A stretch of 64,000 nucleotides of DNA, from contig NC_133024.1 in the NCBI RefSeq assembly GCF_048771995.1, positions 92,598,501 through 92,662,500 of the forward strand. Direction: 5' to 3'. Below are positions 54,601 to 64,000 of the stretch, in pieces. Position numbers and translations under genes: made by a program. Source of the stretch: Taeniopygia guttata. Lineage: Eukaryota; Chordata; Aves; Passeriformes; Estrildidae. The notes beneath the pieces were generated by a model. It saw nothing but the letters and a program-made list of their open reading frames with translations. It was not told where the DNA came from and ran no database searches. Within the stretch, counting starts at the first letter, position 1, and each line of letters starts with the position of its first letter.

Positions 54601-54699
54601 TAACACTACATGACTTAAGGTTTTTTGACCTTACTCCATACTACCACTCTTTGGAGTTCCTTATTTTCTGAAAGAAAAAAAGAAGAAAAGCAGTGAATA
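42675..54699. other. Intergenic, about 12 kb downstream of MXRA5
   Basis: AT-rich, no gene recognised. Contains a CA/TA-rich microsatellite region at 45,764-45,882, a 16-bp palindrome at 49,583-49,598, a C-rich tract at 51,001-51,017 and a G9 run near 51,603. No CR1 copy was recognised here, in contrast to the left half of the window. Confidence 0.6.
45764..45882. repeat. CA/TA-rich degenerate microsatellite region
   Basis: Alternating purine-pyrimidine tracts such as ACACATATATACA, CATATATATGG and ACACACAAACACATG. The overlapping open frames on both strands are by-products of this composition. Confidence 0.7.
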
Positions 54700-55448
54700 C
54701 ATTTTTTGGAAAATATTTTTTTATTATAAAATGTACAGTATATTGACCTTAATATTATAAAACACTGTAATGTATCAGAGTCTTGTAAAGACCAATAATT
54801 TATAAAATGAGACCAATTTCATTGCTACTCTTTCTAGTCTCATAGTCAGATTAAAAATACATATAAAATATATAATGAATTAATTGACCACAGCATCCAT
54901 AGTATCTGGCAAATGTGTGTTCATATGTTAAGGTAGCTAATCTCTGCATGTATTTTTATTAAAATAGATCACTTTTATTTGCTAATTTAGTCTTTGATTT
55001 TGAAGAGCTGACAGAAGCATGAACAGAATGGTTAATAATCATATTCTATAAGCCTAGATTATGAAAAGGCGCTGCAGGGTATAAAGAAAATTATGTTTTA
55101 CTAAAGTACTTCTATCATTGCAGCTCATTTATTAACAGTTAATACTTCTTTGGTACTTTTAAGGTGCTTGTTAGAACAAGAAATAGCTTTGGACTATTGA
55201 CAGTAAAGTACTTTAGTTCTCAGATGCTATTGGATAGCATGAAAAACCACATTACACAGTCTTAACAATCTTTTTCAACATGTTAGTCTTCTCAGTTCCA
55301 GACTTACTACCATATTGAGTACAAAAGAAATGCAGATTAATTCCTTCTTCTCTTGTTAGCCATTGTTGCAAGCAGTACTTTCCTCTCATTGCACGTGTTT
55401 GGCAGTGACTTGAACATCAGTATCCAGTCAAAGGCACTTGTTTTAATG
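54700..55448 (-). other. MXRA5: Probable MXRA5 3' UTR with several AATAAA signals
   Basis: Sequence following the MXRA5 stop codon on the minus strand. AATAAA hexamers (TTTATT on the plus strand) lie at 55,128-55,133, 54,974-54,979, 54,955-54,960 and 54,720-54,725; the last is followed on the minus strand by a T-rich stretch (about 54,660-54,690) that could serve as a downstream element. Another hexamer lies at 54,217-54,222. The left boundary is inferred from the hexamer positions only, so the true UTR may be shorter or longer. Confidence 0.4.
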
Positions 55449-57360
55449 TTAGAATATGTGTATGTAGGTTGTTTTAGAATCACTGCCTAGTATATTTTTA
55501 GCAGTGCATTTATAGAAGCCTGCATCCCTTTGAGTGGACTGCTGGATGACTAATGACCCCTGAGGATGGAGGAATTTGTTTCCATACAAACGGGATTGAG
55601 CTCCTGTTGTCAGATGTGATTTATCTGGAAGCTCCCATGTAATTTCTGCTTTAGGAATCCCAATGGCCATGCAGTTCAGTTTAACTGAGTTTCCAGGTCT
55701 GGCATAAATGACAGGTGCTGGCTCACTGGTGATCCGAGGCGGATAGGCAATCACAATGACAGGCACAGTCATAACAGAAGTGCCATACTCTGTTGACACT
55801 TTGCACAGGTAAGTGCCCCTGTCAAATACAGAAGCCTCACGCACTGTCAGTGAACCATTCTCCATCAGGGAAAAGCGACCCACGGCCTGGGGGGCATCCA
55901 TAACCATACCATTGGGCAGTGTCCAAGAGATCTGTGCCCGGTGGCTCGCCTGGGTGATGCAGTGAAGCTGCAGAGTTTCTCCATTGATGATGCTCACCAG
56001 GTTGTTGTACTGGTTGCTAATTTCTGGCCTGAGTCCCACCTTCAAGAAGACTACTCGTTCCATATAACCTCCTGGGTTTCTGGCTGTACAGCGGTAGGTC
56101 CCAGCATCCCCAGCAGATAAGCTGCTGATATGTAAGATCCCATCCTTCTTATGGTAAAATCTGTGCAGGCGACTGCCACTCAGCACTTCAGAGCCATTGG
56201 GAAGAATCCAGCTTGTGCTGGGTTTGGGGTTCCCCTGGACTGAGCAGTTCAGATTGATGCTGTGCCCAGCAATGGCAGTGATCCTTTCACTGACAGGATC
56301 TCTGAAGGAGGGTTTCTCCAAGTGGTCTGTGATGAGGAGCTGCACAAGCAGTCTCGCTTCCCCACCTTCATTCCGCCCAATGCACACGAGCTGCACAGCA
56401 TCTGTCTGTCTCACCCCTCTGATATCCAACGTACCATTGCGATGCACAGTGATCCTGTTCCCATAGTAGGGAGCTGGTAAGATCACCCCTTCTGGAAAAG
56501 CCCACAGGACACGCGGAGCAGGGATGCCCTCAGCTTTGCAGTCAATAAGTTTCCGGCTGTCTCTGATGGCTGTCTCCCTCACAGATGTTATTGCACTGAG
56601 ATGACCATTGATTCTGGGAGGCTGAACATCAACATGAATCCAAACTATCTTCCGATCCTCTCCAGCACTATTCCGTGCTACACAAGTATAGTTACCGCTG
56701 TCAGACCTTTGGGCCTTTTGAATGAGGAGGGTGCCATCTCTGTATATCTGATATTTATCAGATAGGGCAGGAATAGGCCTGTTGGTTGGGGAAAGCCAGG
56801 TCACTTTGGGAGCGGGTTCTCCTTTGGCTTCACATGCTACAGTGACAACATCGCCGTAAGGTACGTTAATAGCGATGTATGTTTTGTTCCTGATGGTTGC
56901 AGGCTCTGCCACTACTTTGACCCGCACTTTCATTTCATCCTTCCCAATCTGGTTTTCAGCATAGCAGGTGTAGTCCCCTTCCTCTCTCAGTCCAACATCA
57001 TTGAAATACAAGGTTCCATTATCAAAGACCACGTATCGCTTCGTCCGGCTGCCGCTGTCATCCGACTGCATGAAAGTATTGATCATGCTGCCATCTGGAA
57101 GACCCCAGGAGATCTCTGGGTTTGGCAGACCTGTGGCTACACAATCAACTTTCAGGTCCCCTCCATACTTGACCTTGTGGTTATACTCATTCTTATGTTC
57201 TATTTTTGCTGGTTTCATCATCACATTCACTTTGAGGACCACATAGTCATCCCCTATCTTATTGCGGGCCACACACAAATAGTCTCCTGCATCTTTGTCT
57301 GTAACTGAATGAACAACCAAAGTCCCATTGCTGAATACTTTGATTCTAGTCTCCAAAGTG
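55449..57360 (-). CDS. MXRA5: MXRA5, last coding exon (C-terminal Ig array and stop)
   Basis: The acceptor CTTTACAG|CACTTTGG at 57,361/57,360 restores the frame (split Ser codon, residue 1,484), and the exon runs to TAA at 55,449-55,451. It encodes 636 further residues: the end of one Ig domain (RIKVFSNGTLVV...YLCVARN) and six complete Ig C2 domains at about 1,533-1,634, 1,637-1,729, 1,732-1,828, 1,834-1,926, 1,928-2,022 and 2,024-2,120. Cys pairs and the core Trp are present in each. The protein ends DSKTTYIHIF, nearly the human MXRA5 C-terminus. There is no transmembrane segment or GPI signal, in keeping with a secreted matrix protein. The three exons sum to 2,120 codons plus stop in one frame, which supports the splice assignments. 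Human MXRA5 is about 2,830 residues, so roughly 700 are outside the window. Confidence 0.97.
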
Positions 57361-58887
57361 CTGTAAAGAAAGAAAAAAGAACCTAACATGAGCTACAAAA
57401 TCACATTTTGCGTATGAACTACTGAGAGATATCTGGGGGGGATAACAATTAAACTGTAACAAAAGAAAAAAAAGAATAGGAGAGGAAAATTGCTATTGTT
57501 AAATAATTAGATGGTCAGAAATTTCCAGAATATTCATCACCAAAAAGCAAATAGAAAAAAATAATTCTACGTACTTGTTACCACATAATTTTGTTGTGTT
57601 TAATTACTTTAATACTGTTTCTGACCATTAAACATCCACTAAATAACAAATTATGGTGGTTTTGATGCTTCTGACTACTTGTACATTATTCTATAACATT
57701 GAAATATGAGATCTCTGAATTATATAATCCACATGAGGCTTTATGGACCATAATGGAGTCTGGTACCTGGGTCTTCAGCTGAAAACAAATAAAGATGAGG
57801 AAGTTTCTCTGGCATTAGGTATAAATATTAAACATTTAGAAGAGTCACAAAGATACAAAATGTTGGTAATTTTTCCTTTTTTTAAGGAAAAAAAATTCCA
57901 GTATGCTAAAAGAGCTATTATTCCTCTCCACTTCACTATGGAATTGGTGCATTGTGGTCAAAACCAATGTCCTCAGTAGCCACAGTTTTCTCCCCAAAGA
58001 AGATCTCCAGTATTTGAAAAGCAGCCCACATAAAGGTCATGAGAGAAAATAAAAAAGAAACACAGTGGTTTTTTGCTACCACTATGAGGCATAAAATGCA
58101 ATCTGGATTTTATGCTTTATATTTTGTGCTATACAGGTTACCTAAATATATTTCCTGTCAATATAAAAAAAATTATTACTATGTTCAGCTGTGAAGAAAA
58201 TTGTTCCCGATTATGCATTTTAATTAAAGTGCATTTCTCGTCTCTTTATAATGCTCTAAGGTGAGCTATGAATAATTTATAGCACAGAAATTTGTTTTTA
58301 GCCAAGTATTAGGACAGTTATTGTAGGTTTGTAGAAGTGATAGTTTACTAGATATTGCAAACATTGGAGAAAGTATTGTTTTAGGCATTTATATACAACC
58401 AGGTATGCATAGACCTTATTGTGTGGCAACATTTGTTTATATATGACATTAAAATAATTGTGTTTAAGTAATTATAAGTTGATTTACTTGCCCTGTATTT
58501 ACTGTAAGTAATGATTTGCTTGAAAGATAAAATTCAATGATCCCTTTTCTCCTGGGGACAAGCAGGCACCTCTGCAATATTATTTATACTAAGCACATTG
58601 GAACAAGCAGCACACAAACTCTATATCTGGACTTTTTGCTATGTTTACATAGTGGCAGCTTATCCTAAAAACTTGAAGCTAACTTTTCAAGAGTTATACT
58701 GCTTTCAAGAAAATTATGCTAAGATATGACTTATATTTTTTTATATAATTTGAAATTCCTTCTTAAGGATTGGGAGGATCATTCAAAACGCACAGAAGTC
58801 AGGAAGGAAACTTGTACATATGAGTGGGGTCTTCTCTAAGTTCATCTAAACTGCAATTTACCTGTGACACCCCAAACAGTAATTTAC
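57361..58887 (-). other. MXRA5: MXRA5 last coding intron
   Basis: 1,527-bp GT-AG intron in phase 2. The donor is GTAAATTACTG and the acceptor is preceded by TTCTTTCTTTACAG. It splits an Ig domain between strands C and E. The interior is AT-rich; I recognise no exon or transposable element in it. Confidence 0.9.
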
Positions 58888-59788
58888 CTGTGAAGGGAAT
58901 CAATCATCCTTTTGGAAGGCAATCTCCATAATATCCGAGGCCAAGGGTCACCAGAAGCACTACAGTCCAAATGCAGGATGCCACCGTATGTTACATCTGT
59001 TCTCTGAGGAGAGCTCCCAGTGATCTTAGCATTAGATGCGTGCTTTTTCACGTGGAGTTGTACTGTTCTCCTGGCAGCTCCCACCATGTTAGCAGCAATG
59101 CACTCATAGGCCCCACTGTCCTTGGGGGAGACATTTCGAATGTAAAGAGTCCCATTAGGAAAAACAAATAAATTCCCATTGACAAACTGAGACGGTCGGA
59201 TTTGCGTGCCATCAAAGACCACCCAGCGGATGTTGGGTGAAGGTGCTGCTTTGGCAGTGCAGTGGATGTTAATGCTGCTACCAAGTGGCAAAGAAATGTT
59301 CTCTTGCTTTTCCTGCTGGATGATGGGGGGTAAAGCTGCAATGTGCAGCCTCACTGCAATGCTGTCAGCTCCTGCAGCATTGCTGGCTACACATTTGTAA
59401 ACTCCTCGGTCTGAAAAAGTTGCTTGCTTGATAGACAAGGTTCGATTTTCATGAAGCATTATCCTGCTTTCTGTGGTTGTGACTGCCTGCAAGATCTTCC
59501 TGTCTGGGAAAATCCATGAAATTAATGGGCTTGGAGTCCCGCTAGCCTGACACTCCATTGCTATGGTATCTCCAAAGTAGACTGTGACATCTCGATAGCG
59601 GGAAAGTAAAATTTTGGGTTGGTGGGCTACAACTGTGAGCACAACAATCATTTTATCTTCACCATGCAGATTCTGAGCTGTGCATAAATACTGCCCACGA
59701 TCCTGAAGCTGAGCATTTCGGATAAGGAGAGTACCATTTTTCCAGACTTCAAACCTTTGTAACTTGCTGTTGGCTGTCATTAGAGCTC
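58888..59788 (-). CDS. MXRA5: MXRA5, penultimate coding exon (Ig domains)
   Basis: 901-nt internal exon. The acceptor is TTTCACAG|GAGCTC at 59,789/59,788 and the donor is CTTCACAG|GTAAAT at 58,888/58,887. It completes a split Gly codon (residue 1,184 of the window protein) and ends in phase 2. It encodes the second half of the Ig domain begun in the preceding exon (C at LCTAQNLHG), two full Ig C2 domains (about 1,240-1,334 and 1,337-1,432), and the first half of a fourth (about 1,436 on, LDCSASGDPWPRILW). Each domain shows the Ig hallmarks: Cys in strand B, Trp in strand C, and D-x-G-x-Y-x-C before strand F. The strand-E motif NGTL or NRTL recurs (WKNGTLLI, ENRTLSI, PNGTLYI) and creates N-glycosylation sequons. 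RILWRLPSKRMID is nearly the same as in human MXRA5. Confidence 0.96.
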
Positions 59789-60448
59789 CTGTGAAAGTGA
59801 GAGGAAAGAAAGACAAATTCAAAGCATTTAAAATGTACATTACTGCAATAAAGAAGTCTTAAGTGAGATTTTAGGTTTATTCAACACCAATTACAACTTC
59901 AGAGGGCCCACATGACGTCTCCTGACACTCTCCAAAGACAAATTAGTCTTAATATTAGTCCTATTGCAGAACTAACCACTAGCTTGCAAACGTGGACATC
60001 ATGGAAATTTTTGAAGGCCTTGTTTTAGGATCCCTCTTAAATCTTTATGTAACTTTTCTGTTACTTTTGCATATGGAGATGACACACACATCAATATTTA
60101 AGGCGGTAATGTTAACAAGTCCATACTCACAAGTATTGCTGTAATATAATTGCTGTAAAATAAAATTCTAACTGCTATGAATAAGAAAAGTTGGCTGCTT
60201 TTCACACCCAAAAATTACTCTTAAAAACCAAACTCATTAAATGGTAGAGGTTTTCTTTTACTACAAGGAACACTGCAAATCTATTATTACTTGTAGTGAT
60301 TAGTTGCAATTAATAATTTTCTCTACAATGATTATAAGTGACAGGAAGTATATTTCACTGTTTTGAAGTACTCCCGTGATCATGTTGCAATTCTGTTCAA
60401 TACCCCCCCACAAACCATGTGGAACAACACATTTTTTATCTGTCTTAC
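59789..60448 (-). other. MXRA5: MXRA5 intron between the large exon and the first Ig exon
   Basis: 660-bp GT-AG intron in phase 1. The donor is GTAAGACAG and the acceptor tract is CTTTCTTTCCTCTCACTTTCACAG read across the boundary on the minus strand, a good polypyrimidine tract. It interrupts an Ig domain between its first and second Cys. No repeat or second gene is seen inside it. Confidence 0.9.
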
Positions 60449-63400
60449 CTGTAGAGACTTTTGTCCAAGTAATAAAAGGCTTGGGTTCCCCAACTGCATC
60501 ACAAGGGATAAAAGCATCCATTTCAGCAAGGATGGATATGGTCTGAGATGCTTTTGTGATAATTTTAGGTCTTTCTCCGTGTACCCTAAAATTAGTGGAA
60601 GACTGAATTATAGTGGAATTGTGTGGCATAATGCCTCCCAGGTAAGGAACAGATGGAAATTTTTGATTACGATCATGGACATTTTTAAAAGGATCAACTG
60701 TAGTGGTTATTTGCGGTTTTGTGCGCTGAGAGAGAAAGGCTGGAGGGGTGATCTTTAAAACCACTTGTGGTGATGTGGTCGTGGTGGCATGTGGCACTGG
60801 AGGCACTGGAATAGCTCTAGCTTTCTGCAATGTAATCCCAGTAGGTAAGACCTGAGCAACCTTCTTCTCATTTGTGTCTTTTGGCACTAGTTGACTAGGA
60901 ACATCTGGTTTAGGATGCATATTTAAGTGAGGGAATATCCTCGTTCTGTTGAAAAGGAATGGTATTCTGGAACTGGGGTAATAGGGGATCCCTTGACTTG
61001 GTAGTCTCCCAGCTGTGCCTCTGTTATCTGGAACATGGTTATTTCCAAAAAATCTTGAATTAAGGTTGTATCTGTTCTGACCCTGATTACTGAATTTGCT
61101 TTCAGTTAATGGATTAATTTTGTGAAATGGAGAGGCTTGTGTTGGGGTAGCTGTTTCTCTCTGGGAAGCAGAATTTTTTCTGTCCTGGGTGGTATGTGCT
61201 GCATACGCTGTTATCTCTGGTTTGTTTGTGTAATGAAGAGGCTGATGTGTTATAAAATAGCGAAGTGGGCCCTGTGTTACGGGAAGCTTCATCGTGCCTC
61301 TTACTGGAATGTGCTTTGGAGGCACAACAGGTAGTCTTTGGTTTATGCTTGGTATCATTCCAGCAGGTGGATGGGGAAGATTTGGATTTAGCAGTAAACT
61401 GTTGTTTGACTTGCTACTATACAACTCATTGAATTGCTGATCTTTGGACTGTATGCTAATCCTGTTCTGGTTAGAGGAAGGAGTAGGGTGAACATTCTGT
61501 TTTGAGGTCATCACTATTTCGCCACCATCTGCTCCAACTTGTTTTGCTTTTGGGAACCTTTCTTGATTAAAGGCATTACTCTCCTTGGTGGTATAATGAA
61601 GAGAAGGATGTGAAGTGCTTGAAATGGAAGGGGGAAGAGTGACAAGTTTTATAAATGGAGTAAAAGCAGTGGACGTAGTAGGAGGCTTTTCAGTCGTCTG
61701 TGAATGATAAAACACATGTAACATATTTCTGTCCAAGGAAGATGGCTCTGTCCCAGCCTTGGAAGTACCAGATTTCTCTGTCTCTCTAACTGGAAAAGTC
61801 TGAGTTTCTGCAGTGCTGAAAGAGGAGGATAAAGTAATGATCTCATAATGCTGAGGTGGCTCAGCCTTTGCTGGTATTTCTATAGATACTGTGGGCTTCC
61901 ATGGCTCTTTTGAAACTGAGAGGTCCTTAAAAGCTTCGACTGTGCCAACAGGAATACTTAAGTCACTCATAGTGGGATATGCCAACTGGAATGTTCCAGC
62001 ACGTGTTTCATTAACCACAACTTCTAAGTCAAATAGGTTAGGCTCTTCTAGAGATTTTTGTTTTGTTGATAGTATTGAGCTGTTTCTATATACAGGAGAA
62101 GTTGGGGTCCTTGATTGATCTGCCTTATGATCCACAGTTTTAGAATCTGCTTTTGTGTCCTTCTCCACAGAGACATTGTCTAATGAGTGGTATGCTGGCA
62201 CTTCACTTCGCTCTGGTTTCAGAGGTACACTTGACTCTTTTGTGGGAAGTGCATCATGTACAGCATATGATGATAAAATTGTGAATGGTTCAGTCACTGG
62301 AAGCTCCAAGGTTTCAGGGCTAGTAGGGCGTGTCACATATTTAGTTCCAGGTGGAGAAGTAGTAGGCCTAAAAGAGAAAGTTGTGATCATGTCTCTGATT
62401 TTTGTAATTTCCTCTGTGACACCCAAATCAGGAATTAATGAAGGAGTGGATTGCATATGCTCCTCTTCCCTAGCCTTTATTTTGGTGTTTTTAAGATCAG
62501 GGCTTTTAAGAGTTGCAGAAGAAGTTTTGGTAACAGCTTCAATTCCAGGTGTCCTTGGAATTACAGGCATTCCCTCTGTTGTTAAAACAATGTGGGGCAA
62601 AGGCTTTGGTCGTTGTCGGATTCTGTTTGGCCTTCTCCTTCTCCCATAAGGCCTTTTTCTACCATGTTGAGTAATAAATGAAGGCATGGTCTTTCTATAT
62701 GGAGTTGTTGTGGTGGCCAGAGTGGTCAATCTACTCATGGACGAAGCTGTTTCTAACCCCTCTGCTGTTTTATGAGGAGCATTAGCACTATGCAAAATGA
62801 ATATGGGACCATGTTTCGGAATAGCTAGGTTTCTATGTTCCTCTGTCTGAGAATTGTCTGCATTACTGCTGGATATGCTTTCTTGAGTCACTGTATTCCT
62901 CTGAGTTTCAGGTTCTTCTTCGCTCTGAACCCTGATGGGCATGGCAGTTAGAAAACTGTTACTTAGGTCTGCCATTTTTGTATGATTTGTGGATATTTTT
63001 TTGCGCTGGTATCTTGCATCATTGCTCTTTTCTCTAACAAATGAAAAAGTAGATGAAGGAACAGTAGTAGTTCCAGAATCTGTTGGGATGATCTCATCAA
63101 ACTGAGAAGGGATTGAAGTTACTGTGTCAACACTAATTGGGCCCACTTCATTTAATGTCAAGCTTTTCTCCAAGGTGCTATGAAGATTTACAGTCTGAGA
63201 CTCAGCAAGGAGAGTAGCATCAAGTGGTAGCTCAGCAAAAGCAGAATTTTCTTCAGATACAGAAGATACAGTTTTATCTACGTTTTCCACTCTAAATAAA
63301 CTGCTCTGAACATTAGGAAAGTTTGTCACAATTTTTTTGGCTAGAGGTTCTTCAGCAAAGGCAACTGAATCATCCGTCCTGACATCAAGATGCTGCTCCC

Positions 63401-64000
63401 CTTGTGGTTGTGGAGTTGCAGAGACAGGAGTCAAATATGGACCTGACAAAGCAATCTCTAGAGTGCCAGTATTTGCAGGTGTTTCTAAAGCCCTGTGGTT
63501 GGAGAATGGTTCAGCTTCTGGCTCGACTGTAAACACTTCCGTGTTCTGTGAAACAGTGACTGAGACTTGCTCATCTTCACCCACAGGTGATGCACCAGCA
63601 GAGGAATCCACTACATCAGCTCCTGTCTCTGAAGATGGAGGGCTGGTTAAGGGGTAAGGGGCAGGAGTAGTTTCCTGCATGACTGATGGCAATGAAGTTG
63701 TTACAGAGATAGTTGTAGCTGTTGTTCTAGGAAGATTCCTCCCACGGACCTTTGCCAAAATGTCAGCCCAATGCTGTGGATTAATCTGTTTGCTAGCCAC
63801 ATTAATTCTCCTTCGAGATTCAAATACTCTCCGGCCTTCTGCAACATTGCTGTCTTGGGTTCCATCAGTACTTTTCCAGATTTTCATTTTCCTTCTGCCC
63901 TTCTTCCCCTTTTTAATTTGAGCCTCTGGCACTTGGTCACTTTTTTGTTTAAAAGGTATTTCCCAGTCTTTTAGGTGGTTCTTTCGTCGTGGGAACTCCT
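60449..64000 (-). CDS. MXRA5: MXRA5, large central exon (5' end beyond window)
   Basis: Encodes the middle of MXRA5 (adlican), a secreted extracellular-matrix protein. The frame is open from the window edge (first full codon at 63,998) to a donor at 60,449/60,448 (CTACAG|GTAAGA), giving 1,183 residues plus one base (phase 1). Visible, numbering from the first full codon: a Lys/Arg-rich patch (KKGKKGRRK, 29-37); RRVFESRRR (about 56-64) followed by NPQHWADILAKVRG (about 73-86), both close to human MXRA5; a long Ser/Thr/Pro/Glu-rich, probably disordered and O-glycosylated region; a second Arg-rich patch at about 446-466; islands such as NKPEIT (about 923) and FGNN (about 985) that recur in human MXRA5; and from about 1,144 the first half of an Ig domain (FIPCDAVGEPKPFITW). 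Similarity to human is from memory. LRRs, signal peptide and start codon lie outside the window. No frameshift or stop is seen. Confidence 0.95.

Noticed and set aside
54661..54700. Acceptor-like TTTTTTTCTTTCAG on the minus strand downstream of MXRA5
   Set aside because: It lies after the stop codon, with no following open frame or matching donor; more likely part of the T-rich region after the poly(A) signal.
57361..57389. Apparent start codon just upstream of the last MXRA5 coding exon
   Set aside because: It lies in the intron before a clear acceptor (TTTACAG); the residues before TLETRIKV are intronic read-through.
62155..62649. 164-codon open frame on the plus strand within MXRA5
   Set aside because: Antisense of the Ser/Thr/Pro-rich MXRA5 exon. 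Such composition gives long stop-free antisense frames, and the sense frame is clearly the coding one.
63930..63932. Possible start codon of MXRA5 at this position
   Set aside because: The codon is GTG, and the frame stays open to the window edge with family-like sequence, so the real start is outside the window.

Overview
This window is vertebrate nuclear DNA, most likely from a bird. Two things point that way. The recognisable interspersed repeats are mainly CR1 non-LTR retrotransposon 3' ends, several finishing in the tail built from repeats of ATTCTRTG that is typical of avian CR1. The only gene is an intact, compact copy of MXRA5 (matrix-remodelling-associated 5, adlican), whose product aligns readily with the human protein as I remember it. 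The background is AT-rich and CpG-poor. There are no operons, tRNAs, rRNAs or CRISPR arrays.

Layout. Bases 1 to about 54,700 are a gene-poor intergenic stretch. It holds CR1 fragments at about 3,862-4,086 (+), 5,866-6,485 (+), 17,714-17,970 (+, badly decayed), 20,232-20,606 (-), 20,630-21,399 (+) and 26,970-27,631 (+). It also holds one solo endogenous-retrovirus LTR (23,366-23,852, minus orientation) bounded by a perfect 6-bp target-site duplication, several short tandem duplications, microsatellites and a few perfect inverted repeats. I see no protein-coding gene there; a short exon-like island at 42,593-42,674 is the only candidate worth testing.

Bases 55,449-64,000 carry the 3' part of MXRA5 on the minus strand as three exons: 60,449 to beyond 64,000, 58,888-59,788, and 55,449-57,360 with the TAA stop. 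The splice phases agree, and together they encode 2,120 residues. These comprise a long Ser/Thr/Pro-rich, probably disordered region with conserved islands (about 1,140 residues), followed by ten consecutive Ig C2-type domains, which correspond to Ig3-Ig12 if the usual total of twelve holds. The signal peptide, leucine-rich repeats, first Ig domains and promoter lie past the right edge. A 3' UTR of several hundred bases with multiple AATAAA signals probably follows the stop codon.

I found no clearly new biological system. The most interesting non-genic signal is the CpG-retaining solo LTR, which carries a near-consensus CTCF-like motif inside an otherwise quiet gene desert.
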